Assembly: GCF_034190915.1 (NCBI RefSeq)
Contig: NW_026947502.1
Span: 2,295,173-2,359,172, forward strand
DNA length: 64,000 nucleotides
Source of the DNA: Cavia porcellus
Lineage: Eukaryota > Chordata > Mammalia > Rodentia > Caviidae
Direction: 5' to 3'
Shown: in pieces, positions 44,147 through 56,589 of the stretch
Position numbering within the stretch: the first letter of the stretch is position 1
How the letters are laid out: each line of letters opens with the position of its first letter
The notes under the pieces: generated by a model
What the model was told of the DNA's origin: nothing
Databases searched by the model: none
The model's input: only the letters and a program-made list of their open reading frames with translations
Made by a program: the position numbers and the translations under genes

Positions 44147-47094
44147 GTGAGTGACTGAGCCCAAGGTGCCTGGGTTAATAGGAAGCAGGGGAATCTGGGA
44201 GTGTTGCCTGGCAACTTCTTCAGCTTTGGATCCTTAAGAAGAGAGAAAGGCAAAGCCCAGGGTCCTAGATGGGCTTCCTCTTTTTCTCCCGTAGTCATTT
44301 CTCACCTGAATCTCTCAGGGTCTCTCTTCTTATTCTTTCCTGTTGTTTCCCAGAAGGTCTATGTTTTTATGTATTGGTTCAACAAACAGTGTATTTAAGG
44401 AACTGCAAGTAATTCCTCTGGCTGCAGCTCAGGGTAGGTGCAGGAAAAGGGGAAGCTGAGGAAGGAATGACAGGAGGAAGTTGTGTAAGGACCACAGTGC
44501 TTTGGTGCAGTTCTGAGAGACTGGGACTGTCTCCTGGATGACTGGAAATAACTCAAGAATTCAAATAGCACTTTACATGATCCTGAAAGTTTAGAAAAAT
44601 TGTTCTAAATCAGAAACAATTTAAATGTCCTTCAGTCAAATAGCTGATGAAACCATGATATGTCCTTTCTGTGGCATCCATCACCACACTTAAAATGAAA
44701 AGCACACTGATGTGGACAGAGCACCAAGGGACATTAAGGAATGAAGCAAGTTGCAGAGTGATGCTAAGCTATGCCACCATTTATGTTGATGGCAGTGTTG
44801 TATGTGTCTACACAGTGTAACATGATGTGGGAGCAAAGAGTAAGCTGAGGAGTAAGCGGGGTAAACTTAGCGGGGGGTACAGCCTAGCTGTTAACAGTAG
44901 TTACTTTTGGAATGAATCTAACACGTGTGGGATTTCTTTGCATGCAGTCTTTTACTGTTCCCAAGGGTGGGGTGTGTTCCTGAAGCTCTTATGGGATTTG
45001 ATGTTAATGAGCATGGTGGAGGATAAACAATGGAGCAATGTGGAAGGTAAAGCTAAAGTGAGGCAGAACTGGAGCAGGAAGCCTCCCAGAGCCATTGCAG
45101 TCTTGTGGACCGGAAGCTGCTAAGGCCTGGACAGAGGCACCTGCCATAGGAGTCCTAGGGACAAGGAAGAGTCAGCTTGATAAGGGTACAGAAGGAGCTC
45201 AGTGCAAAATGGTTTTTGTTTGAAATGTGAGTCAAGTACTTGGTGGAGATCACTGGTGGGCAGGAATGTAAAGGAAAGGGAAGGGCTGGGACTCCCAAGA
45301 GGATGTCAGGGATCCCTCCCTGTGAAGGTGGCATTGGCAGCCTTGTGCTGACCAGGTGAGGGAACAGAGCTGAGGACAGAATCCCAGGGACCACTGAGAA
45401 AGACGACTTGGCCTGAGATGATACAGTCAGAAGAGAGAAACAGAGGTGACTGTGGAGAGGCAGCTTTTGTGGCACTGTGGGGCTGAGGGACGTTTACCTG
45501 GGGCTTTGGAGCTGGGGGTCCAGCTCTACCCTCTGCCACCACTCGACTGCCTGTCATGCTGAGTGAGCTCTGTGCTGGGTACTGGCAGAGCAGGAGGACA
45601 TACAGGTCCTACCCTCACAGAGCTCAACACCAAGTGCAGGAAGATGCTAGACACACAGTGTGTGGCATGACAAATTCTGTTGAGGACCAGGGAGCAAAAT
45701 GTACAGAGTACTGTGAGAGCACAGAACTGGAAGGGTGGCGGGAGAGGAAGGCCATTCACATCCACACGATCTGTCAGCTTCCAAAAGCCCCACATCTGAA
45801 CACATGAGACTTTTAGGGGACTTTTAGATCCCAACCATAACAGAAGCCAAGGTTCCCAAAGGGATAGGAGCAGTAGAGGTAAGAGAAGTAGGAGGATTTG
45901 ACACATGTCAAGATGGTAGAATAAGCAGTCTTGGTAATTGATTAAGTGACAAGGCTGAAAAGGAGGTGTCAAGGACACCTCTGAAAGTTTCCACTGAAAA
46001 CTAGTGTCATTGACAGAAGAAAGAGGTTAAATGGGACTTTGGGGATAATCACGAATCTCATTTGAGCTGCCTTGGTGACAGAAAGTTGCTGTTTGCAGTA
46101 GATGGTCTTTACAAGCAGGAGTGGAGAACAGAGAAGTGTTGCCTCATGTGTAAATTTGTGATTGATACTGGTCCCTGGCAAGAGGCAGAGTAACAGAATA
46201 CCTAAGGGACTCCATGGTCAGGGAAAATGAGTGCACAGTTGAGGCTTGTGGAAAAGGAGAAGAGCAGGCAGGACAGTATGTAGTTACTGTGACTTTGGAA
46301 GAATGTGCCTCAGTGAAAGTGAGGGGTCACTGGCAGGTGCTGTGTGGCGATGCACTAGGTGTGGCCTGTCTTAGCCAGGTGGAGGTCATAGTGCCTTAGA
46401 GAAGATAAGTAGGAGTAGAAGCTGAAGCGGACATGCTGAGGGATGAGAGGGAGAATGGTCCGTACGGAACACTCACATAGAAATAAATGCAGAGGGAGAA
46501 AACTGCAAGCTTAGTTGGGTGTGAACGAGTCAGTAGCAGTATTTGGAAGCACTTATCTCTGCGTGTACAAATGTTTATGTGTTTCTTTTTCAAATATAGT
46601 ATAAAATATTCTGCATCTTGTTTTATTTGAAGCTCTCTCCATGTTGGTACACAGAGAGCTTCCTCATACTAATGAGTAGTTCTGAGGCCCTGGATAACTT
46701 TTTTTGTCTAAGAGATGCTCTTGATGTGGTTGTTCATGATGTTAGTCCATCAGGTCTACTTTGTACTAGGATTTTTTGAAATATTATATCTGTGTATTAC
46801 TAGTATGAAAAGTGATTTAAAGCTAAACAAAAATGGGGAAATGTCCCCTAAATACTGAAAAACTAATGAAACAAATAATCCTGGTTGTGTTTCAGATTGG
46901 TAGTTTAGCACCATAGATAATTAGTTCAAATTTCTTTATATCACAGCAGTTTATTTGTAGTTTAATCTTAAGGGCAAAAATAACTATAAATAATAATGTT
47001 AATTTTGGTAGAAGTAATAAGTACCTTAACATATTTTTGGCTAAAGTGATTGATGTCTGAGATCTGCTTTAGCATAATTTGATGGAAGAGATTT

Positions 47095-47522
47095 TGGGTT
47101 TGCCATAACAGTACCACACAACAGTAGTCAGTACAGAATAAAGTGGTGTAAATTTCTATTTATTGTTTCATAGCCCTGGAGTTCCAAGGTCAATGTATCA
47201 GCAGTGTCCTTTCAACGCTAGGTAGAATGGATCCTTGTTTTCTCCTAGCACATGGTGGCAGCCAGCAATCCTTGATGCTGCCAGGCTGGCAGCTGTGTCA
47301 TTCATGCCTTATCCTCGCCCTCCACATTGTACTCACTGTACATGCCTACAGCCATATTTCCCCATTTTCCAAGGGCACTCCTCATTGAATTACATTCTCT
47401 CCTAACAACGTCATCTTAATTATATCTGCAAAAGCCCTACTTCCAAATAGGTCACAATTTGGGGTACTAGAAATCAGGACTTCAACATTTTTGGGTGTGG
47501 AGAGTAACACAACCCATAATAA
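47095..47522 (-). mobile_element. MLT1-like LTR, antisense
   Basis: GCCATAACAGTACCACACAAC, TTTCATAGCCCTGGAGTTCC, later CAAATAGGTCACAATTTGGGG and GACTTCAACA follow the reverse MLT1 order. Confidence 0.65.
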
Positions 47523-47712
47523 AGTTATAGATGAAACATTGTTAGTAGCTATTGAAATTGGCTGGGGGTTCATCATATGATTCGCTCTACTTTTGTATAA
47601 GCTGTAAGTTTTCCGTAAGTAAAAGATTTAAAAATTGGTTGCCAATAACAAATTTTCTAGACTAGCATTTCTCTTTTCTACGTTATAGAGGATGTTTACA
47701 AATGCGCATAGC

Positions 47713-47836
47713 GGGGCTGGGCATTTAGCTCAGTGGCATAAACGCCTGCCTTGTAAGCTCACAGTTGTAAGTTCAATCCCTGGTACCAAAAAATAAATAA
47801 ATAAATAAATAAAAAAAGAAGAAGAAGAAGAAGAAA
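47713..47836 (+). repeat. ID SINE with AAAT then GAA microsatellite tail
   Basis: Body GGGCTGGGCATTTAGCTCAG to GTTCAATCCCTGGTACC, then a tail that turned into an (AAAT)n and then an (AAG)n repeat. Confidence 0.88.
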
Positions 47837-49244
47837 TATACATTACAAATGCACATAGCTGCATGGTGATGTGTATAATTCCAGCACATAGCTTCCTCAT
47901 TCCCTGACTGCAGAAGCCTTGCAAAACTGCAAATCTGAGTGACATTTTTATAAGAGTGACTTTGAACCTGACTGGCCAATAGGATAAAGTGAGGAAGGAA
48001 ACATAGGACATAAATCTGACCTGGATTTAAAAAAAACTGGTGCTGCCTTCAGCCTGTGAGTAATCTTTTAAAATCCCATTATAGATATCAGTAAACCCCA
48101 ACTGGCCCCAGTATGCCTTCCCTACCTGCTCTCTCATTAGCTGAGGATAGCTGGAAAGCTGTTCCATGTCACATTCCCACCCAGTTGTTTTTGTTGTAGA
48201 AGCAATCACATTGCATTGTGACTGCCTGCCAATTTCTTCATTTGTATGCCAAAATGTGAACTTGAAGAAATGAACCAGATCTATAGTGTGTTTTGGATCA
48301 CCAGTAAAATGAAGCCTAATGCATACTGCATGTTTTATATTTGATGAATGAGTAGAATAAGAACCAGGCAATGCTTTCTGAAGTAACAGGAGTTCTGTGT
48401 ACTAGATGACATAAACCTTGTGGAAAATAGTGCTAGAAAGGTGAGACACTGGGGTTAGAAGAACAAATTGAAGATCAACAGCAATATACATATAGAACAA
48501 GAAGATCCTGAACATGGATGGACTAGTAATGGTGTTGGAGGTATTTCACTGGTGGGGCTTCAGAGAATTTAGTGACTACCCGGACTTGGAACGCAGGAGA
48601 GAGAACACTGCAAGATGAAACTTAAGAATTTATGGGAGAGTAACTGAAAAGGTTATGATGTCATTCTAAACTGGGAAATACACACATACACACTTTGAAA
48701 AGAAATTGTTTTGGAAAAAATCAGTTTACATAAACTAGCTACCAAAGGCTAAAGTGCTGAAAGACTAAAGAAAAAAAAAGCAGACAAATCCAATAGCGCA
48801 CAAAACACAATTTATTAGGGAGTTATGGACACAAGTTTGTCTGGGGCAGTAGCAAAAGAGGATGATCCTTGCACCTCTAAGCAGGAGGAAAGGGCTTACA
48901 TGTTAGACTAGATAAGAGTAGCCTCTAGTCATCTGCATTGTGCCTGGGCTTCCTCAAACTGTATCATGTTTGTCACTACTTAAGAAGCATTGCAGGCATC
49001 AGTGGCAGACAGGAATCCCACAGCTAGCCAGTTTACAGACTTGGCCTGTCCTGTAGGGTTTAGAATGCATGTAGCTGGTAGACACAGTGGTGGTTATGAC
49101 CAAGATGGTTGTAGTCATGTCAAGCTGCATTAGACAGATATTGGCTTCAGATTTGGACAGGCTGACTTCAAAAGAAAGATATTCAAATGGAAATTGTAGC
49201 CAGCCATTGAAAACAATTGTGCAGATACTTTAAAAAAAAAAAGT

Positions 49245-49392
49245 GGACTGGGTGTGGGGGCACATGCCTATAATTCCAGCACTCAGGAGGCCGAGGCAGG
49301 AGGATCACTGTGAATTCAAGACCAGCCTGTGTTCCATAGTGAGTTCAAGACCAGCCTGGACTACAAAATGGAACTCTGTCTCAAAATAAAAG
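49245..49392 (+). repeat. B1 SINE
   Basis: Well-preserved text (ATTCCAGCACTCAGGAGGC; GAATTCAAGACCAGCCTG). GTTCAAGACCAGCCTG-type text occurs twice, marking the internal tandem duplication typical of B1 monomers. Confidence 0.9.
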
Positions 49393-49500
49393 AATTCAGA
49401 CAGTTATTCACATCAGGGGCGTGAAAGTAGACAGAATCATTCTGGGAAATAATGACATTGAAAAGACATCTCAGAGTACAGTTGTGAGCACAGGGAGGAT

Positions 49501-49596
49501 GGGCTGGAGATTTAGCTCAGTGGCATAAACACCTGCCTGGCAAGTGTAAGGTCGTGAGTTTGAGCCCTGCTACAAAAACAAACACAAACAAACCCA
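49501..49596 (+). repeat. ID SINE
   Basis: GGGCTGGAGATTTAGCTCAG ... GGTCGTGAGTTTGAGCCC with an AAAC-rich tail. Confidence 0.85.
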
Positions 49597-49969
49597 CAAG
49601 GAGGAGAATGTAGACCTGGTAACAGAAACTAGTTAGGGTGGTGATCCTCCATAAGATCATTCTGGGCTCTGAGTTTCTAACCTGTCTTAACCTTGTTCAT
49701 GAGGCAGCTCAGGCCTGTGCTTGATTCTTGGAGCAGGTTTCACTGCAGCTCAGGAGATGTATTTGTGGACCTGTAAACATCTTGAGCAGATCATAAGGAA
49801 CAATTAGGATGTCCACAATCCAAGACTTATTTCCTCATCAGTGGAAAAAAAATCCAAGCCTATAGTGATGCTTTTACATTTGGGGTGATTTACCAGAAGA
49901 CTTTGGAGGTGCAATCACTTCAGTGGTAAATAAAACCTCCTGTGTCTCAATTCCTTCTTTAAAACAAAC

Positions 49970-51080
49970 TTTTCAAAAGTTTTTATGTGCTTACAGTTTC
50001 TATTTTCTCATCTTCCTTGGTTTTTCTGTACGCTCCAGTTGGACTTTCTTCCTTACTGTTGCCCTAAAAGCACTGTTAGTAGATGCCTGACAACCTCTAC
50101 CTTGCCACAATCAGAGCTAATCTTTTAGTCCTCAAGTTATTTGCCACTTCTCCCTGAAGTGACTTTTCCCTTTGGCTTCTGGAACTTCATACTCTCCTGA
50201 TTTTCTTCTTAACTTCCAAATGTTTCAGTAACAAGGGGATTTCATTCCGCTCTTGAGCTTTAAATAAAATCTGTGTGCTGGTGACTCCCACATGCATATC
50301 TTTAGCTCTGACCTTTCTGCAGATCTGCAGAACAGTCTGTACTACTATTTTAGTGCCTTCCTTCAGTGCCAGCCCAGGCATCTCAGCCCTCACAGACATG
50401 TCCTAAACACAACATCCCTTCAGACTCACTCTTCCTGCTTTTCCCCTTTCTCAGAGGCTGGTAGCAGCACTCATTGTTTTCAGGCTTGAAACCTCTAGCT
50501 TCCTCTTTTCCTCCTTGGCACTTCCTTTGACATGTATCCTGATGCAGTCCTTTATCCCTCTAACTGTCTCTCACCTGAACAAGCACAGGCGCTCCCTAAA
50601 GTACCTCACCTCTCCTGCTTCCACTCATTCCCCTGTGCAGTCCTTTCTCTACACAGCAGCCGCCTTGAGTGAGCCCATAATTCCCACATTCATAGCATAA
50701 GACTTCAGAGTCCTGAGCAAGACCTAGGAGGCCTTATGTGGTTTGTCCCACCTAGTGCTCTTGTCTTACTCTGCTGTTTTTCCTCTTGTTCATTGCACTC
50801 CAGCCAAGTCAAGCTCTTTGCTGTTCTCAGAAGTCAGCCACACTTTTATGTTTGATGGCTTATATGCCTAGGAAGGTCTGTGCCAGCCTTTCAGGTTTTA
50901 TTTATTGCATATACTTGTCATTTCATCCCTCCTCCATCCCCAACTCATGCACAAGCAATACATACACACCAAAACATAAGCTCCCCGAAGGCTGGGACCT
51001 TGTCTTTCCAAATGCATTATCAGCATTCCCCAGAATGTTACCTGGCCCATCGTAATGAATGTTCATGAATGGAAAAGGAT
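49970..51080 (+). repeat. L2-like ancient LINE relic
   Basis: Pyrimidine-rich text with CATTGCACTCCAGCCAAG and, near the end, AAGCTCCCCGAAGGCTGGGACC, then GAATGTTCATGAATGG, in the order of L2 3' ends. It is heavily decayed, and the left limit is arbitrary. Confidence 0.45.
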
Positions 51081-51803
51081 GTCTCCAGCATAGGTATAGG
51101 TAAAGAAACAGTAAAAAATGGAATGTGCAAGAAACTGCAGGTAATTCACAATACCTGAAAAGAAAACAGGAGAAGGAGGTATGGGCAAAGGCAAAGAAAA
51201 ATGTCAGATGGTGCAGTACCTTGTTCACCATAGAAAGGACTTTAGACTTCATTTATGATTCATTGAAGATTTATCAGAGGACCTTAAGGAAGTTTATACC
51301 ACAAGTTGTGAATTTTAGAAAGATTACCTGATTACAGTGAGACTTTGGCAGAGGATTAGACTCAAGGTAGGGATACTAGTTGCGAAACTATACAGAGACA
51401 GGAACATCTAAAAACAGAATTTATTTTAGGTGCCTGACCCTGATGCTTAGGGTTCTAATAAAGGTGAGTTACTGTCAGAGCTGTAGCCTTTACACTACGG
51501 AGTCACTACCTTACCTTATGAGCTAGAATCTAGATTGGAAAATCTTGTGGTCTTATCCCAACAGAATATATACAAACCTAGAAACAGTGACTGATATACA
51601 CAGGGAGAAGCGCTCCCAATACATTTCACCCAAATAATGAATTGAAATTTGACTATTTAATTTAGTGTGTTAGATGAAGAAGGAACTAGGAGAATGTTAA
51701 GTGGCGGGGGGACTATCTTTCCCTTACAATAAATAGTAAAAATATGAGTGCATAGGAAATTAGTCAAGGGGGATTGCCTACAGTGAAAATAATTTCAAAA
51801 CCT

Positions 51804-51924
51804 GAACTGGGAATGGTGCACACACCTGTAGTACTGGCACTTGAGAAACTGAGGCAAGAGGATTGCTGCAAGTTCATAGCCAGCCTAAATATAGAACCAG
51901 ACCCTGTCTCAGAAAAAAAAATCA
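51804..51924 (+). repeat. B1 SINE, diverged
   Basis: GGGAATGGTGCACACACCTG and GAAACTGAGGCAAGAGGATTG with an A-rich end. Confidence 0.8.
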
Positions 51925-52064
51925 AAACCTTAAGGAATAAGGTTCCTTAAAGAAGAAAGAGTTATCTAAAAAGGAAAGTGAGAAGTGAATAATAGTAGAA
52001 AAGCAGAATATATGATGATCATTAAACAGAAGGAATAGGTACGGAGTTTAGAAAGTTAATGTCT

Positions 52065-52158
52065 GGGGCCAGAGATTTAGCTCAGCAGCATAAGTGCCTG
52101 CCTGGCAAGCACAAGGTCGTGAGTTCAATCCCCGGTACAAAAAAAGAAAGAAAGAAAG
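52065..52158 (+). repeat. ID SINE
   Basis: GATTTAGCTCAGCAGCATAAG ... GTCGTGAGTTCAATCCCC with an AAAG-repeat tail. Confidence 0.88.
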
Positions 52159-53436
52159 TCATTGACAGGAATCTCAAACACAAGAGGAAAAAAAAAATAG
52201 TTACAGCTTGAAATAGTTAAATAGTTACAGCTAGCCCAAGAAAAAAGGGTCATCTCTGTGCACAAACATTCTTCTGATAAAATATTTACTGAATTCTGCC
52301 CTTAACTAATTGTAATGTTAATCCTGCTTTATCTTTTTATATTCATGCTTGTCTTGTCTTTGTTGATATTCATCAGTGCATCTTGCCCAGCCTCTTTCTT
52401 GATATAGGAATGGGCTACCTTCCCAGCTTGCAGCTCTTATTGTCTCTCCTGCCTTATGACACCTCTGAGGTTTAGTCAGTAATGATTTCCTGTGTGTACT
52501 GCCTTCATAATTCCCTGATAACCCATGTACTACTCTAGAAGGCAACTTCTGCAAGGGTATGTGTGCACGTGTGTCTGTGTGTCTGCACAAACACAGGCAT
52601 GCAAGTATACAAGATTAGTATATGTGAAATAAATATGCAAGTAATTGAGACTGATATTCTTTAAATTAAGAATATTAAATAATTAAATATTGATTATATA
52701 GTATAAAGTGAATATAGTGAGTGTATTCATTTTTGCATGTAATTGGGATATCTAGAGAATCAGTAGGAAAGCAGGGCATACTAATCTACTTGTAAAGAAC
52801 ATTTTATGTAGAAAAAGAAAGTGAGATATACATAGTTATAGAAAGATATGTAAATATACATACTTATATGTGTATGTATTATATAACATGCATGTATTAT
52901 TAAACATTTAACATTAGCAAGTGCTATAGAAAAACAATGGACTATGGAAGTTCGGTCAAGCAGAGATGCAGAGTGTTAACTTTTGAACTAAATCTGAAGG
53001 ATACAAAGGAATTTAGGCATGAAATAAGAGAGGAAAGGCTGTCCAGATTAGGAATGATTATGCAGAGAAGAAAAAAAGATGATAATTTAGAGTCTATTGG
53101 GGCTTTAGATTCTGATCCTCAACTTTATTTCCTAACTTATGCTCCTCTGTATTCGCTTTTATCCTCTTTAAATGGATTTGCTTTATTTCCTTCATTCCTA
53201 GTACTTTTGTTCTCATCAGTTATTTTTATGTACTGCCTAACTCTATTTTTTCTCTTGCTACTTTTTGCCAGATACCAAGATCTTATTTCAATAGCATTAT
53301 TATTCACTATGCATATTACTCTCAGTACCCAATTTCTATGATATAACAATAACCTCTTTAATCCCTACCACCTTCAGGATGGAAGAACAGTCAGAAAACT
53401 ACAAAATCAACTCAAACACAAGACTCTTCATTTCAG

Positions 53437-54915
53437 AGACTGATAATGAAAAATCTCAAAATGAATGGACCATGGAACTTGAAATCAGAAAAATGTTGTA
53501 CATATGAAGGCAAATTTGAGAAGAAGCCAGATAAAAAGGGAAGTTGTCAGATAGTTTCAGTCACCCACAAAAAAACCTTGACTCCGGAAAGAAGCCATAA
53601 AAATACTGAATCCAGCCAAAGCTATTCAAAGCCAGTTGTTCCCCGAGAGAAAATACCATCTAAATGTGAAAAGCAAGGAAACATTTTCAAACAGAACTCA
53701 GATTTATTTACTCAACCAAAAATTACAGCAGAGAGACGCTATCAGTGTAGTATGTGTGACAAAACCTTCATTAACACTTCATCTCTTCGTAAACACGAGA
53801 AAAACCATAGCGGAGAAAAATTATTTAAATGTAAGGAATGTTCAAAAGCCTTCAGCCAAAGTTCAGCTCTTATTCAGCATCAAATAATTCATACTGGAGA
53901 GAAGCCCTACATATGTAAAGAGTGTGGGAAAGCCTTCACTCTCAGCACATCCCTTTATAAACATTTAAGAACCCACACTGTAGAGAAATCCTATAGGTGT
54001 AAGGAATGTGGTAAAGCCTTCAGCCGAAGGTCAGGCCTTTTTATACATCAGAAAATCCATGCTGGAGAAAACCCTTATAAATATAATCCAGGTAGGAAGG
54101 CATCTAGTTGCAGTGCATCCCTTCCTGGTCAAAAAAATTACTCCAGAAAAAAGTCCTACTTATGTAATGAATGTGGCAACACCTTTAAGTCTAGCTCATC
54201 CCTTCGTTATCATCAGAGAATTCACACTGGAGAGAAGCCTTTCAAATGCAGTGAATGTGGGAGAGCCTTCAGTCAGAGTGCATCACTCATTCAACATGAA
54301 CGAATTCACACTGGAGAAAAACCCTACAGGTGTAATGAATGTGGAAAAGGCTTCACTTCTATTTCACGACTCAACAGACATCGAATAATTCATACTGGAG
54401 AGAAGTTTTATAATTGTAATGAATGTGGCAAAGCCTTAAGTTCCCATTCAACCCTTATCATTCATGAGAGAATTCATACTGGAGAAAAACCATGTAAATG
54501 TAAGGTGTGTGGGAAAGCCTTCAGGCAAAGTTCAGCTCTCATTCAACATCAGAGAATGCATACTGGTGAAAGACCCTATAAGTGTAATGAGTGTGGGAAA
54601 ACATTCAGGTGTAACTCATCGCTTAGTAATCATCAAAGAATTCATACTGGAGAGAAACCATATCGATGTGAGGAATGTGGGATGTCATTTGGCCAAAGTT
54701 CAGCTCTTATTCAACATCGAAGGATTCATACAGGAGAAAAACCCTTTAAGTGTAATACATGTGGGAAAACTTTTAGACAGAGCTCCTCACGTATTGCACA
54801 TCAGAGAATCCATACAGGAGAGAAGCCCTATGAGTGTAACACATGTGGGAAACTTTTCAACCACAGGTCATCCCTTACTAATCATTATAAAATTCATATG
54901 GAAGAAGACCCCTAG
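53437..54915 (+). CDS. KRAB zinc-finger gene, exon 5 (13 C2H2 fingers), out of frame with the KRAB exons
   Basis: A DNA-binding array of a nuclear repressor. From the ATG at 53,446 the frame encodes 489 residues: a linker to residue 100, then Cys2-His2 fingers starting at residues 101, 129, 157, 185, 240, 268, 296, 324, 352, 380, 408, 436 and 464, mostly joined by TGEKP-type linkers, ending five residues after the last His. A fourteenth unit at residues 213-239 has lost both zinc pairs and is one residue short. The acceptor CATTTCAG precedes 53,437. Entering there in phase 1 from exon 4 reads [17 protein letters not shown] and stops at TGA 53,505-53,507. The finger frame is one base off. Thus either one base is extra in 53,437-53,505, or an unusual splice or internal start is used. 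The family member was not identified. Confidence 0.9.
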   Translation, partial: RLIMKNLKMNGPWNLKSEKCCTYEGKFEKKPDKKGSCQIVSVTHKKTLTPERSHKNTESSQSYSKPVVPREKIPSKCEKQGNIFKQNSDLFTQPKITAERRYQCSMCDKTFINTSSLRKHEKNHSGEKLFKCKECSKAFSQSSALIQHQIIHTGEKPYICKECGKAFTLSTSLYKHLRTHTVEKSYRCKECGKAFSRRSGLFIHQKIHAGENPYKYNPGRKASSCSASLPGQKNYSRKKSYLCNECGNTFKSSSSLRYHQRIHTGEKPFKCSECGRAFSQSASLIQHERIHTGEKPYRCNECGKGFTSISRLNRHRIIHTGEKFYNCNECGKALSSHSTLIIHERIHTGEKPCKCKVCGKAFRQSSALIQHQRMHTGERPYKCNECGKTFRCNSSLSNHQRIHTGEKPYRCEECGMSFGQSSALIQHRRIHTGEKPFKCNTCGKTFRQSSSRIAHQRIHTGEKPYECNTCGKLFNHRSSLTNHYKIHMEEDP

Positions 54916-55114
54916 AAAGTAGATTTGCATGTGTAAAAGCCTGAAACCAAAGCTCACCATCATATATACTCTTGAAAGTGATATAATGTCGTGCATAGGC
55001 AAAAAAAAAAAAATCCCTGTACTCATTTAGTTCTTATCAAATATCAAATCTCATGGATAAAATCTTAAATATGTATTAGGTAGTTGTTCATATCAGACAC
55101 TTTTCAAAGTCTGA

Positions 55115-55346
55115 AATAAATTCATAACTGGAGATGTTGACTTTAGGCATTTGTAAAATATATTGGTTTTTCTTCTATAGGAGTATACACTAGACATATG
55201 TGATCATCAAAAATACCTGACTGGGTAGGGAGTGGTGCTCTAAATTTCTCACTGAACTACACTGGAAATATTTTTTATAGTGTTTTAATAACAGAAAGGA
55301 TGGATCCAATAAATTACACATTTTTAGAGAAAAGGACCAAAATAAA
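55115..55346 (+). terminator. Polyadenylation signals of the zinc-finger gene
   Basis: AATAAA occurs at 55,115-55,120, 55,308-55,313 and 55,341-55,346, within 200-430 bp of the stop codon. Any of them could end the 3' UTR. There is a poly-A stretch at about 55,001, which is genomic. Confidence 0.5.
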
Positions 55347-55733
55347 ATATAAAAAGAAACTGTAAACTACCTCTTATTGTCTTTTGTTTATTCTTTTTTC
55401 TGACCTAATGTCAGAACACTGTGCATGGATTTCACTAAAATGAAAGAAAATTTAAATGCGGTCTATTTCTTTGTTTTACTGTTAGTAACTGTGAATTGGG
55501 AATTATCTATCCAATTTCTGTCCTTAGAATTTTTTCATTGCTTTGAAGTTACTTATAAAAGCGTACCTACTGTTATCCTATGAGCTGCTATCTAGATATA
55601 TTAAACAAAAAAATAGGCAGTTATTTCACTTCAGCAATTAAAGTTACCAAACATAGTTTTTTAAAATTTTATAACAAAGGACCTATCAACCATTAGCAGT
55701 CTAACACCTGTGACAGAATCGTGATGAGGACAT

Positions 55734-56248
55734 TGCTGTAGTCTGAATGTGTTCTTTTTTTTTTTTTTTTGAAGTTATTTGAAAGTTCACATTATGATCC
55801 AAACCTCCAGTCAGACACAGTAGCACACACCTGTAATCTCAGAAGACTGAAGCAGGATTGCAAGCTCAAGGTTAACATGAGCAAGGTAGTAAGACTTGTC
55901 TATCTCAGTGTAGAAAAAACTGGAGACATAGCTCCATGATTCAAAACCCAGCAAGAAAGGGATCTTAATCTCCAAGACAATTAAGGTATTAAAGACTTAT
56001 AAGTTATTAAGAAATGAGACTTTGAGGAAAAGGTGGTTAATTCATAAGAACAAAGCCCTCACAAGTAAAAGTGGTGCTGTATAAAAGAGATCCAAGGTAA
56101 CTTGCTCTGCCTTCCATCATAAGGACAGGGAGGAGATGCACCTTATTCTTGGACTTCCCAGCCTCCAGAACTCTGAGAAATAATTTTCTATCATTCCTAA
56201 GTTACTGAGCCTTGCATATTGTTACAGCAGATCAAGTGGACTAAGACA
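55734..56248 (+). mobile_element. MaLR LTR interrupted by a B1-ID SINE
   Basis: TGCTGTAGTCTGAATGTG at the start, TAAGAAATGAGACTTTGAGG in the middle, CAGCCTCCAGAACTCTGAG and GGACTAAGACA at the end give the MaLR order on the plus strand. The SINE at 55,803-55,960 splits it. Confidence 0.75.
55803..55960 (+). repeat. B1-dID composite SINE, diverged
   Basis: AGTAGCACACACCTGTAATC (B1 part) followed by ACATAGCTCCATGATTCAAA (ID part). Confidence 0.65.
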
Positions 56249-56439
56249 TCTGTTATTTCATAAATTTTTTTCTTACAGTGGGCGAGTTTTCTACCATTGA
56301 GCTACAGTCTCAGCCTAGTAAACTTTCTCTTTGATCCCTGGTTTGGGACTGGTACTACACTGCACACCATGGGTTTTAAAAAGAAAAGCACAAGTCTTCA
56401 TCCAAAAACCTATGAATCCAGCTGGTATCATGGCAAAAA

Positions 56440-56580
56440 CCAGCACCCTAGATGGCTGAGCCAAGAAGTTTGCAAATTCAAGCCCAACCGAGGCAATTTA
56501 GCACTGTAGACCCTGTGTCAAAAAATAAAAAGGGGTGATATTTAACTTAGTATGAAAGCCCTGGTTTCAATGAACAAACA
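56440..56580 (+). repeat. B1-dID composite SINE, diverged
   Basis: AAATTCAAGCCCAACCGAGG and CCCTGTGTCAAAAAATAAAA, then an ID-like half ending CCTGGTTTCAATGAAC. Confidence 0.55.
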
Positions 56581-56589
56581 GAAGAACGG

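Larger units (their letters stand above)
44147..53436. other. Intron 4 of the zinc-finger gene
   Basis: A 9.3-kb intron with an MLT1-like LTR, three ID SINEs, two B1 SINEs and an L2-like stretch (listed separately). 45.0-46.4 kb looks like an antisense L2-type relic. 48.78-49.2 kb may be an LTR-like segment with an antisense polyadenylation motif. A 134-codon frame at 52,937-53,341 has no homology that I recognise. Confidence 0.5.

Noticed and set aside
52937..53341. 134-codon frame just before the finger exon, hydrophobic end
   Set aside because: Intronic, AT-rich, no domain, no fitting splice sites, and it does not supply the missing phase to exon 5.
53636..54922. 83-, 126- and 152-codon frames overlapping the finger array
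   Set aside because: They are the +1 shadow of the finger repeat, made periodic by the 84-bp finger unit.
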